A stretch of 64,000 nt of DNA from Aquihabitans sp. G128. Lineage in GTDB: Bacteria; Actinomycetota; Acidimicrobiia; Acidimicrobiales; Iamiaceae. The position numbers and the translations under genes were made by a program. This document shows, piece after piece, positions 8,279 through 17,039 of this stretch. Where the stretch lies: assembly GCF_019048865.1 (NCBI RefSeq), contig NZ_CP077604.1:3844001-3908000 (forward strand). Reading direction: 5' to 3'. Positions within the stretch are counted from its first letter, which is position 1. The number at the start of each line of letters is the position of its first letter. Below the pieces are notes generated by a model that worked only from the letters and a program-made list of their open reading frames with translations, was not told the DNA's origin and did no database searches.

Positions 8279-10126
8279 GTGGCCACGCGCATCCTCGGCA
8301 TCAGCGGCCTGTACCACGGCGCGGCCGCCGCCCTGGTGGTCGACGGCGAGGTGGTGGCGGCGGCCCAGGAGGAGCGGTTCACGCGGCGCAAGAACGATCC
8401 GTCGCTCCCCGTCCGCTCGATCGAGTACTGCCTCCGGGCGGGCGGCGTCGAGCGCGACGGCATCGACCTGGTGGCGTACTACGAGAAGCCGGTGGCCTCG
8501 TTCGTTCGGGTCCTCAAGACCTTCGGGGCCATCGGCATCAAGGGCTTGCCGACCTTCCCCCGGGCGATGGAGGAGTCCCTGCGCACCAAGCTCTGGGTCT
8601 CCTACGACATCGAGAAGGCGCTCCGGAAGCTCGGGTTCGATCGCCCGGGGGACGTGGTCTTCGCGGAGCACCACGTCAGCCACGCCGCCGCCGCCTTCTA
8701 CCCGTCGCCGTTCGACCACGCCGCGATCCTCACCTTCGACGGCGTGGGCGAGTGGGCCACCACGTCGATCGGCAGCGGTCGGGGTCGGCGCATCGACCTG
8801 TTGCGCGAGCTCCGGTTCCCCTCCTCGATCGGGCTCCTGTACTCGGCCTTCACCCATGCGGCCGGCTTCTCCGTGAACAGCGGCGAGTACAAGCTGATGG
8901 GCCTGGCCCCGTTCGGTGAGCCCACCTACCGGGACCGCATCCTGGGGGACCTGATCGACCTCCGCGACGACGGGTCCTTCACGGTCGACCTCACCTGCTT
9001 CGACTACCTCGCCGGTCGCCGGATGACGAACGACCGGTTCGACCAGCTCTTCGACGGCCCCCGGCGGGCGCCCGACGCCCCCGTCACGCGGCGCGAGTGC
9101 GACCTCGCCCGGTCGATCCAGGACGTCGTCGAAGAGGTGGTCCTGCGGGTGGCCCGCCACGCGCACGAGCTCACCGGCGCCTCGCAGGCCGTGCTCGGCG
9201 GCGGCGTGGCGCTCAACTGCGTGGCCACCGGCCGGCTGCTGCGAGAGGGGCCGTTCGAGGACGTGTGGGTCCAGCCGGCCGCCGGCGATGCCGGTTCCGC
9301 CCTCGGCTGCGCCCTCTGGGCCTGGCACGAGGTCGCGGAGGGCGAGCGGCCCGCACCGAGCACCGACGGCATGTCCGGGGGGTTCCTCGGGCCCCGGCCG
9401 GACGACGGCGCGGGCACCGACGTGGCCTCGGCGCTGCTCGCGGCGGGCCGGCCCCACGAGCGCATCGCCGATCCCGTCGAGCTGGCTCGCCGGGTGGCCG
9501 GGCACCTGGCCGACGGCGCGGTCGTCGGGGTGTGCACCGGTCGGCTCGAGTTCGGTCCCCGGGCCCTGGGGCACCGGTCGATCCTGGCCGACGCCCGCGA
9601 CCCGGCCATGCACCGCCGCCTGAACGTCGCCACCAAGCACCGCGAGACCTTCCGCCCCTTCGCCCCGGTCGTGCTCGAGCGCGCCGTGTCCGACTGGTTC
9701 GACCACGACCGGCCGTCGCCCTACATGTCGTTCGTGGCCACGGTGCGGGGCGCGGAGCCGGCGCCGGCGCCGGGGCCGGGGGCTCCGACCGACGTCGAGG
9801 ACCTCACGGCCCGGCTGGCCGAGGTCCGCTCACCGATCCCGGCGGTCACCCACGTCGACGGCACGGCCCGGATCCAGACCGTCGACCCGGACCGCCACGC
9901 CGACCTGCACCGCCTGCTGGTCGAGTTCGAAGCCCTCACCGGCTGCCCCGTCCTCGTCAACACGTCGTTCAACGTGCGCGGGGAGCCGATCGTCGCCTCG
10001 GCCGAGGACGCGTACCGCACGTTCCTGGCGACCGACATCGACTGGCTGGTGCTCGACGACTGCCTGCTGGCCAAGCACGAGCAGGCGGAGCGGGCCGAGG
10101 TGCCCGCTCCCGCCGCCGACGCCTGA
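8279..10126 (+). CDS. Carbamoyltransferase (NodU/CmcH/TobZ family)
   Basis: This 615-residue protein starts at GTG 8279 with MATRILGISGLYHGAAA, the ASKHA phosphate-binding start of the family. EHHVSHAAAAFYPSPF near residues 129-144 gives the metal-binding histidines of the Kae1-like domain. GGVALNC and GDAGSALG continue the ATPase fold. The C-terminal YrdC-like-associated region has EFGPRALGHRSILADAR and NTSFNVRGEPI. The family makes carbamoyl-AMP from carbamoyl phosphate and ATP and transfers the carbamoyl group to a hydroxyl, often on a sugar. It sits with a DUF5989-like peptide and a membrane-SGNH protein, a common trio. It probably decorates the island's glycan; the acceptor is unknown. 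Confidence 0.9.
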   Translation: MATRILGISGLYHGAAAALVVDGEVVAAAQEERFTRRKNDPSLPVRSIEYCLRAGGVERDGIDLVAYYEKPVASFVRVLKTFGAIGIKGLPTFPRAMEESLRTKLWVSYDIEKALRKLGFDRPGDVVFAEHHVSHAAAAFYPSPFDHAAILTFDGVGEWATTSIGSGRGRRIDLLRELRFPSSIGLLYSAFTHAAGFSVNSGEYKLMGLAPFGEPTYRDRILGDLIDLRDDGSFTVDLTCFDYLAGRRMTNDRFDQLFDGPRRAPDAPVTRRECDLARSIQDVVEEVVLRVARHAHELTGASQAVLGGGVALNCVATGRLLREGPFEDVWVQPAAGDAGSALGCALWAWHEVAEGERPAPSTDGMSGGFLGPRPDDGAGTDVASALLAAGRPHERIADPVELARRVAGHLADGAVVGVCTGRLEFGPRALGHRSILADARDPAMHRRLNVATKHRETFRPFAPVVLERAVSDWFDHDRPSPYMSFVATVRGAEPAPAPGPGAPTDVEDLTARLAEVRSPIPAVTHVDGTARIQTVDPDRHADLHRLLVEFEALTGCPVLVNTSFNVRGEPIVASAEDAYRTFLATDIDWLVLDDCLLAKHEQAERAEVPAPAADA

Positions 10127-10159
10127 GGCGAGCCGGAGCGAGATCCGCCGGTGCCGGCC

Positions 10160-12060
10160 TCAGCCGGCGCTCCGCCCGAGCTGCCGCAACGTCGGCTCCA
10201 AGGATGCGTACAACGCCGAGGCGACGAGCTTGGCGCCGAGCTCGTTGGTGTGCACCGAGTCCCAGAACACGGGTTGGCGCACGTCGTCGAAGGTGGTGGT
10301 GAGGTCGGTGACGCCGAGGGCTTCCAGCCCGGCCCGGGCCGAGGCGGAGGTCGTCTGGAACGACCCGATGGCGTCGGGGTCGAGCCCGGCCGCCTCGAAG
10401 CGCCGCGGTCGTCCCCGGTCAGCACCGCCTTGTCCCTGAGGTCCGGCTGCCAGAAGAACCGGATGGGGACCGAGGCCTCCTTGGCGTAGGTGCGCGCCAC
10501 CTCCACCCCGTGCCGGTACCGCTGGAACACCAACCGTCCCGACGCCGTCGGCCCGAGCGGGGCGTCGGGCTTGCTGGTCCGGTACGACGGCAGGTCGTCG
10601 GGGTCGGTGCCGTCGGCCTCGGCCCGCTCGCGGAGGATCTGGTCGAGCTGGGCGTCGACGAGGGAGGCCGGCTCGTCGGAGCGGCCTCGGCCCTGCGCGG
10701 CGAGGACCCCTTGGAGGGCGAGGTCGTTGGCGCCGTCGTAGAAGACCACCAGGTCCGGCGGGGCGCTCCAGGACAGCCGCTCGATGAGGAGCACCACGGA
10801 CTGCCAGTCGACCGTGGCGGGCACGGCCAGGTTGCGGACCTCGAGGGCGACCCCGTCGGCGTCGGCCCGCCGCACCAGCTCCGAGGCGATCGTGTGGTCG
10901 TCACGCTGGCCGGCGCCGAACGCCGCCGAGCCGCCGAAGAGCCAGACGACGAGGGGCGGGCCGAGCGCCGGGTCGGGTGCCCGGGTGGCCCGCACGCCGT
11001 CCTCGATGTTGATGTAGTCGGAGGAGAGGTCCCGGAGCTGCCAGCCGCCCGAGGCGGCGTTGAACTGGAGGCCCCGCCAGGCGTGCAGGAGGTCGACGCG
11101 CAGGTCCTTGGCCCACGGCGCGCCGGCGAAGGCCGGATCGTCCTCCGCGTGTCGGGTGAACGTGCCGCCCGAGATGGGGGACGCCGCGGTGGGCGAGGAC
11201 GAGCGGCCGAAGGGGAGCGTCGGGGGGCCGACCAAGGCGACGGCGGCGACCGCTGCGGCCAGCGGGACGGCCAGTCGGGCCCGACCACGTCGACGGGTCC
11301 CCCGGGTCGGTTCGAGCTCGCGGGCCGCCATGCTGCCGGGAGCGGGCGCCGCACCGGTCGCGGTGCGCATGCGCCGCGGGTCGACCACGGTCCAGGCCGT
11401 CTCGGGGGTCGCCCAGCCCGGATCGAGCGGCGAGTAGCCGACGGCGCGCGAGACCAGGTTGACCGGGGTGATGACGAACAGGACGAGCAGCCCGCCCACG
11501 GTGCGGGTGATGCCCACCGATGCCATGCGGGCGAGGCGCTGCACGGCCGATCGCACGCCGTCGGCCACCCCGGGCACCCGGGCGTGGAGCTCGAGCAGCG
11601 CCACGACGGCGAAGCTCACGAGGGCGAAGGCGATCGGCGAGCCGTGCCGCCGCCACAGGAGGGCGTTGGCCACCAGGGCGCCGACGGCCAAGCCGGCGAC
11701 GCCCGGGGAGCGCTCGGGCCGGCCGGCGGAGGACGGCCACCGGACCAGCGCGCCGTAGGCGAGCACGGTGCCGACCGTCGTCGCCCCGACCGGCAGCACG
11801 ACGCCGAACCGCATCGCGACGATCGCCGCCGCCCCGGCGGCCGTGGCTGCAGCCGCCCCGAGCGCCCGCCGGGACCGGCCCTGGTCGAGCGCCGCGGCGA
11901 TGGCCACGACCGAGGCGCCGACGACGGCAAGCAGCGCCACGAGCCACCGCTGCTCGGCCCGGACGGGCAGCAACCGCAGGATGGGGCCGGCCGTCCCCAG
12001 GGCCCAGGCGGCCACGAGGAGCCGGCGCATCGGCGCTCCCGGCCGCGCTGAGGTGCCCAC
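10160..12060 (-). CDS. Membrane-anchored SGNH hydrolase with SxtJ-like N-terminus (one frameshift)
   Basis: About 633 residues once one missing base near 10405-10425 is restored. The first 200 residues hold about six hydrophobic helices, including FVITPVNLVSRAVGYSPLDP, which is like the SxtJ membrane proteins that travel with carbamoyltransferases. An extra-membrane SGNH domain follows: the nucleophile block FGGSAAFGAG, the FYDGANDL block, and the Asp/His block WDSVHTNELGA after the frameshift. The break separates the Asp-His pair from the nucleophile, so if real it would destroy activity; a sequence error is more likely. Start GTG 12060 has a leaderless -10; ATG 12030 is an alternative. It probably acylates or deacylates an exported sugar. 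Confidence 0.7.
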
Positions 12061-12068
12061 GCCGCAAG

Positions 12069-12074
12069 ACGCTA
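12069..12074 (-). promoter_or_regulatory. Leaderless-type -10 for the membrane-SGNH gene
   Basis: TAGCGT on the minus strand, 8 nt upstream of GTG 12060. It lies in the 103-bp divergent gap shared with the gene starting at 12164. Confidence 0.4.
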
Positions 12075-12151
12075 CCGGGTGGGTCTCGGCGGCGGCACGC
12101 GTGCCGCCTGCGGTGCGCTGCGGGGACTGCGGCGTTCGCCGATGGATCGAC

Positions 12152-12157
12152 CATACT
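12152..12157 (+). promoter_or_regulatory. Leaderless-type -10 for the methyltransferase-PhyH fusion
   Basis: CATACT followed by GGCCCG and then ATG 12164. It matches the context of the radical SAM gene promoters and has no obvious ribosome-binding site. Confidence 0.45.
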
Positions 12158-12163
12158 GGCCCG

Positions 12164-14014
12164 ATGTCGTTCGCCTCCCGGCTCCGTGCTCGGCTGCGCC
12201 CGCCGGACGCCGGTGCGCTGCCGACGACCGAGGCGCGCGACCCCGACCCCGAGGCGGCGGCCGTCGCCTCGGAGGTCCCGGCCCCGGCCGAGGAGGCCCC
12301 TCGCGCCGAGGCACCGGGCCCGGCGCCGGTGATCGACGAGACGTTCCCGGCCGACGACGTCGCCCGGTACTACGACGAGTGGAACGAGCGCTACGAAGCG
12401 GTGTTCGGCGACGTCTACCAGCACCTCAAGGCCACCGACCACGATGAGCTCCTCGACCACATGATCGAGGTCGCGGGGGTGTCCGACGGCGAGCGACTGC
12501 TCGACGCCGGGTGCGGCATCGCCGGCCCGGCCCGGCACTTCGCCGCCCGGCGGCGCGTCCATATCGACGCCGTGACGGTCTCGGCCGCCCAGGCCGAGCG
12601 CGCCCGCGAGCTGGTGTCGGAGCAGGGCTTCGACGATCGGATCTCGGTCCACGTGGGGGACTTCCACCACCTCGAGGACGCGGTCGAGGGCGGCACCTAC
12701 GACCTCGTGTACTTCCTCGAGTCCCTCGTGCACGCCGCCGATCCGGCGCAGGTGCTCCGCTCGGCCTTCGCCGTGCTCCGGCCCGGCGGCCGCCTGTACG
12801 TGAAGGACTTCTACCGCGGTCGGAGCGACGACCCGGCTGCGCAGCGGACGATCGACGAGTGCGTCGAGGCCACCAACCGCATCTGCCACCTCACCATCCG
12901 CAACACCGAGGACGTGCTGGGGTGGATCGAGGCCGCCGGCTTCGAGATCGCCCTCTCGCAGGCGCTGGCCGTGCCCGCCTACTCGATCGCCGATGGCCAC
13001 GAGTTCTGCAGCCGCTACGACCTCGACGTGGCCGCCGGGCGCGACCACACCACCACCTACTACCTCGACAACCTCGAGATCGTCGCTCGCAAGCCGGCGC
13101 GGCACGACGAGGGGCGCGCCGCGGGTGCCGCCTCGGAGCCGGCCATCGAGGTCGTGGCCGCGCCGCCGGTGGTCGGCGTGCGCAGCGCGGACATCGCGGG
13201 CCGGCTGGCCCGCGACGGCTACGTCCGCCTGGGACCCTGCCTGGACGCCGCGGAGGTCCGGGCCGCCGCCGAGGTGTTCGACGAAGCGATGCGGACGGCC
13301 GACCGGCCCGTGGGCGACGAGTGGTTCCCCACCGGGCTGCTGCCCGACCCGGAGGTCCGGTCGCTGATCACGGAGCGGCTCACGGAGATCGTGGCGCCCC
13401 ACCTGGCGTCGATCTTCGAGCCCGACGTGCTCGAGGTGGTGCGGCTCGACTTCTCGGTCAAGCCCTCGTCGCCGGCGAGCGAGCTCGGCCCCCACCAGGA
13501 CTACTCGCTCGTCGACGAGCGGGTGGCCCAGAGCCTCTACCTCTGGATCCCGCTGGTGGACACCGACGAGGTCAACGGGGCGCTGCACGTGGTCCCGGGG
13601 TCGCACCGGTTCGCCAACCGGATCCGTTCGCGGCACGTGCCGGCGGTGTTCGACGAGGTCCTCGACCTGGTCGGCGGCTCGAGCACCCGGATCGAGTGCC
13701 AGGCGGGGGAGCTCGTGCTCATGGTGTCCGGGGTGGTCCACCACTCCCCGCCGAACCGCAGCGGTTCGCTCCGCCTGGCCGTCCACGGGATCGTGAAGCC
13801 GACGGCGGAGCCGCTGCTCTTCTACTACGCCGACGCCGACACCCCCGCCGACGTGGTCGAGTGCTACGAGGTCGACATCGAGGGCTACCTCCGGGCCACG
13901 CAGGAGGGCCGGCCGGCCGGCCGCACCCCGGACCGGCTCGAGGCCCGGCCGCCCTCGAGCATGGCGGCCGACCGGTACCGCAGCGGCCTGGCCGCGGTGC
14001 GAGACGCCCGATGA
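12164..14014 (+). CDS. Fusion: SAM methyltransferase + PhyH-type Fe/2OG dioxygenase
   Basis: This 616-residue two-domain protein has an N-terminal Ala/Pro-rich stretch of about 60 residues. A class I methyltransferase follows, with LLDAGCGIAG at about residues 112-121 and YDLVYFLESLVHA, like cyclopropane/coclaurine-type small-molecule methyltransferases. A PhyH domain runs from about residue 340. Its Fe ligands are His444 and Asp446 (GPHQDYS) and the His in VVHHSPPNRSG, followed by the Arg that binds 2-oxoglutarate. Signature blocks LYLWIPLVDTDEVNGALHVV and PGSH are present. PhyH enzymes hydroxylate or oxidise C-H bonds; a single protein that methylates and hydroxylates one substrate is inferred. 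It is translationally coupled (ATGA) to the next PhyH gene. Confidence 0.85.
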   Translation: MSFASRLRARLRPPDAGALPTTEARDPDPEAAAVASEVPAPAEEAPRAEAPGPAPVIDETFPADDVARYYDEWNERYEAVFGDVYQHLKATDHDELLDHMIEVAGVSDGERLLDAGCGIAGPARHFAARRRVHIDAVTVSAAQAERARELVSEQGFDDRISVHVGDFHHLEDAVEGGTYDLVYFLESLVHAADPAQVLRSAFAVLRPGGRLYVKDFYRGRSDDPAAQRTIDECVEATNRICHLTIRNTEDVLGWIEAAGFEIALSQALAVPAYSIADGHEFCSRYDLDVAAGRDHTTTYYLDNLEIVARKPARHDEGRAAGAASEPAIEVVAAPPVVGVRSADIAGRLARDGYVRLGPCLDAAEVRAAAEVFDEAMRTADRPVGDEWFPTGLLPDPEVRSLITERLTEIVAPHLASIFEPDVLEVVRLDFSVKPSSPASELGPHQDYSLVDERVAQSLYLWIPLVDTDEVNGALHVVPGSHRFANRIRSRHVPAVFDEVLDLVGGSSTRIECQAGELVLMVSGVVHHSPPNRSGSLRLAVHGIVKPTAEPLLFYYADADTPADVVECYEVDIEGYLRATQEGRPAGRTPDRLEARPPSSMAADRYRSGLAAVRDAR

Positions 14015-15003
14015 CCCCGGTCGCGGCGACCGACGGGGCTCGGGGCGCCCGGACCCAGGACCGCCGGACCCACTTCTGCGACGCGGCGGTCAACGACCAG
14101 CTGGCCCGGACGGGCTACGCGGTGCTGCCCCAGCGACTCACCCGCCACGCCGTCGCAGAGCTCGCCGAGCTCCACCGGCTGGCGGTCCGCGAGGTCGGCG
14201 CCGACGACTCCGGCCACTTCTACCCGTCGATGATGATCACGTCGCCGTCGGTGCGGGCTCGGCTGTGGGACGGTGTCCAGTCGATCACCGAGCCCTTCCT
14301 CGCGCCGCTGTTCGAGCCGGGCGCCGTCGAGGTCCTCGGCGGGCCGTTCGTGTCCAAGCCCGCTTCGCCGAACAGCTTCCGGCTCCCCCACCAGGACCCG
14401 ACCTCGATCGACGAGCGCCGCCACGTGAGCCTCTCGGTCTGGGTGCCGCTGGTCGACAGCACGCGGGAGAACGGCGCGCTGGAGGTGCTGGCCGGCAGCC
14501 ACCTCATGGGCAACCACCCCCGCCCACCCGACGTCGAGTCGTTGCACCCGGACCTGGCGGCCGAGGCCCTCCGCAGCTCGACGGCGATCGAGCTGGAAGC
14601 GGGCTCGATGATGGTGATCGACGGCGCGGTGATCCACCACTCGCTGCCCAACCGCACCGATCGAGGTCGGGTGGCCGCCATCGCCGGCGTCATCCCGCAG
14701 GGCCACGAGCTCTACTACGTCCGCAGCGACGCCGGCGCCGAGGCCGGCACCGCAGAGGTCCACGCCTTCGGCATCGAGGGGTACCGATCCGGTGACCTGC
14801 GGGCGCCGGGGCTCGACGAGCGGACGCTCGTCGAGCGCCTGCCCTACCGGCTGGCGACCCTCGAGGACCTGGCCCGGTCCCAGGCCGCGGCGTCGGGCAC
14901 GACGACCGACGACCACGAACCGCCCACCGCAGGGGTCGGCGAGCCCGGAGCAGGGACCGCCCCGCGCCGGTGGGCCCGTCGGTTCGGCCGTCGCCCCCGC
15001 TGA
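14011..15003 (+). CDS. PhyH-type Fe(II)/2-oxoglutarate dioxygenase
   Basis: This 330-residue protein starts at ATG 14011, overlapping the previous stop in ATGA. The double-stranded beta-helix ligands are His127 and Asp129 (LPHQDPTS) and His209/210 in VIHHSLPNRTDRGR, whose Arg is the likely 2-oxoglutarate anchor. SVWVPLVDSTRENGALEVL and AGSH are characteristic family blocks. The C-terminal 50 residues are low-complexity and basic at the end (RRWARRFGRRPR). It is closest in style to the dioxygenase half of its upstream partner, so successive oxidations of the same molecule are plausible. It converges with the ABC permease gene, 13 bp away. Confidence 0.85.
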   Translation: MTPVAATDGARGARTQDRRTHFCDAAVNDQLARTGYAVLPQRLTRHAVAELAELHRLAVREVGADDSGHFYPSMMITSPSVRARLWDGVQSITEPFLAPLFEPGAVEVLGGPFVSKPASPNSFRLPHQDPTSIDERRHVSLSVWVPLVDSTRENGALEVLAGSHLMGNHPRPPDVESLHPDLAAEALRSSTAIELEAGSMMVIDGAVIHHSLPNRTDRGRVAAIAGVIPQGHELYYVRSDAGAEAGTAEVHAFGIEGYRSGDLRAPGLDERTLVERLPYRLATLEDLARSQAAASGTTTDDHEPPTAGVGEPGAGTAPRRWARRFGRRPR

Positions 15004-15016
15004 TCGGACTGGCGGT

Positions 15017-15931
15017 TCAGCTCCCCACCCGGTCGACCAGGTGCGGGACCGAGACGCGGAACACCACCCAGCTCGCCGCCAGCAGGACGAGGGTGGCGAC
15101 GAGGAAGACCTCCATCCGGTAGCCCGGGAAGAGCGCGCCTCCGGTCATCCAGTCCCGCGTGGCGATCAGCACGGGGCTCACCGGGTTGACCTTCAGGAGC
15201 GCCGTCGCCGGGCCCTTGACCGGTGCGCTGTAGGCGACCGGCGTGATCAGGAGCCAGAACGGGATGGCCAGGGCCAGGATGCGCGGGATGTCCTGGTACA
15301 GCATGCCGAACGGGGCCAGGGCCAACCCGATGGCGAACCCCAGCAGGAGCAGCGAGAGCATGCCGACCGGTGCCAGCAGGAGCCCCCACCCCGGCACGAC
15401 GCGGTAGTACAGGAGCACGGGGACGATCAGGGTCAGGCGGATCACCATGCTCGTGGCCGCATCGGCCAGGCCGGACAGGAGCAGGGCCTCGGCGGGGAAG
15501 CTGACCTTCGTCAGCACGTTGGCCGCGTTGGTGAGCTGCGTGCCGGGCGCCATGAGGCCGTCGACGAAGCCCTGCCACAGCAAGGTGCCCACCAGGATGT
15601 AGAGCGGCAGCGGGATCGTGGTGACCCCGCTGTTGAGGATCTGGGACTTGTTGAGGAGGAGCCACACGGCCGTCTGGGCGATGGCGGGGAGGACCATCCA
15701 CGCGTAGCCGAGGACCGACATGCGGTAGCGCGAGCGCAGGTCGCGGACGAGCAGGCGCCGAGCGAGCGGCAGCGAAGCCCGGAAGGCGTTGCGCGACGTG
15801 GTGAGGAACTGTCCCCGGTGGCGCAGCTGCGCCGAGGGCCGGAACGTCGAGTGCGTCGTCACCGTGCGCGGCGGCGCGGCGACGGGTGCCGGCCCGGGGT
15901 CGGTTCGCCGTCCACGCCGCCACCGGTTCAC
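15017..15931 (-). CDS. ABC-2 type permease of a polysaccharide exporter (Wzm/TagG-like)
   Basis: 304 residues from GTG 15931; GTG 15862 is an alternative, since neither has a strong ribosome-binding site. A cytoplasmic N-terminus with RRLLVRDLRSRYRMSVLGY, typical of ABC-2 export permeases, is followed by six hydrophobic segments (WMVLPAIAQTAVWLL, LYILVGTLLWQGF, LIVPVLLYYRVV, GMLSLLLLGFAIGLAL, IPFWLLITPVAYS, VFLVATLVLLAASWVVF). The family forms the channel for lipid-linked O-antigen or teichoic acid export. It is the only permease in the island, while two matching ATPases are encoded at 20386-21866 and 21830-23135. It is last in a minus-strand run after three PhyH genes. Confidence 0.8.
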   Translation of the reverse strand: MNRWRRGRRTDPGPAPVAAPPRTVTTHSTFRPSAQLRHRGQFLTTSRNAFRASLPLARRLLVRDLRSRYRMSVLGYAWMVLPAIAQTAVWLLLNKSQILNSGVTTIPLPLYILVGTLLWQGFVDGLMAPGTQLTNAANVLTKVSFPAEALLLSGLADAATSMVIRLTLIVPVLLYYRVVPGWGLLLAPVGMLSLLLLGFAIGLALAPFGMLYQDIPRILALAIPFWLLITPVAYSAPVKGPATALLKVNPVSPVLIATRDWMTGGALFPGYRMEVFLVATLVLLAASWVVFRVSVPHLVDRVGS

Positions 15932-15945
15932 GGCGGATCGGACGT

Positions 15946-16876
15946 TCAACGGCGCCCGAAGAAGCGGCGCCACCGGGGCTGGGGATCCTTGGGGCGGGGC
16001 GCACCGTGGATGGGCTGCACCGGCCCGAGGCTCCGCAGGTCGGCGGGGGTGGGCGCCCACTCCGGCAGCGGGTGGACCTCGTCGTCGAAGAGGTGCGGCC
16101 CGGTCATGTCGTCGATGTCGACGAAGGGCTCGTAGTCCGCGAAGAACTCGGGGTCCACGCGGTAGCGGTGGGACTGGCCGTCGGGCATCAGGCGGTAGTG
16201 GTAGAGCTGCGCGGCCCGCGGGCGGAAGGCCACCCCGACGGCCAGGCGCAGGCCGTCGGTCACGTTCTCGTCGCTGCCGTGCAGCACCCGGTTGTCCCAG
16301 ACGATGGCCTGGCCGGCAGGGATCTCGAGCAGCACGGACCGGTCGTCGATGGCCTGGCGGACCTCGGGGTCCGAGTAGGGGTAGTGGATCTGGTGGCCGG
16401 TGTAGCCGGTGTCGAGCCGGTTGGTGCCCGCGGCGACGAAGATCGCCCCGTTGCGGCTCGTCATGTCGTCGAGCGCCACCCAGACCAGGCCGGTGCGGTA
16501 GCGGCTCTCGTCGACGAAGGTCCAGTCCGTGTGGAGGGGCTGGATGCCCCCCCGGCCCGGGCGGCTTGGCCAGGATCGCCCCGGCCCAGAAGTCGTGGTC
16601 GGTGAACCAGCCGGCGACCTTCGGCACCAGCGCCTCGCAGACGAGGGCGTCGACCTTCCGGCGCAGCGCCGGCGGGTTGTTCCGCAGCAGGTCGAAGAAG
16701 TCCCACGGGGGCGGGGGGAGGATGTCGACGACCGCCTGTCGCAGCGCCGCCACCTCGTCCGCATCGAGCACGGGGGCGACGACCACGCCGTCTCGTTCGA
16801 ACCCGGCCTGCACCGCAGGGTCACGGAACGTCGGTTCGATGGCGGTGGCGGAGAGGACGCCTTCGACCGGTGGCAC
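15946..16876 (-). CDS. PhyH-type dioxygenase, paralog A (one frameshift)
   Basis: About 310 residues after correcting one extra base in a run of seven C (16547-16553 on the plus strand). The run splits LAKPPGPGG from LHTDWTFVDE. The start is GTG 16876 behind a leaderless -10. Ligands are the His and Asp of LHTDW and the His of VLHGSDENVTDG, with the downstream Arg in LRLAVGVAFRPR. It is very similar along its length to the neighbour at 17040-17975, including the tails SLGPVQPIHGA and GLGPVHPIHGA, so the two arose by tandem duplication. Because the intact copy lacks the extra base, a homopolymer error is the simplest explanation. It precedes the ABC permease by 14 nt. Confidence 0.8.
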
Positions 16877-16882
16877 GGGTGC

Positions 16883-16888
16883 ACGGTA
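16883..16888 (-). promoter_or_regulatory. Leaderless-type -10 for PhyH paralog A
   Basis: TACCGT on the minus strand, 6 nt before GTG 16876. The identical hexamer and spacing occur before paralog B. Confidence 0.45.
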
Positions 16889-17039
16889 CCAGCCGGGCGC
16901 TTTGTCCGACCAAGCAGGTGGCGTCGCTCGGGCCCTCCCGCGGCCCTCGGATCGGGCCGCACCCGAGGTCCTCCGGGCCGCGGCGCGGACGCCGATCGGA
17001 CCGGCCCAGGAGCGAGGCTCGCCCGTCGCCGGACGGTGG

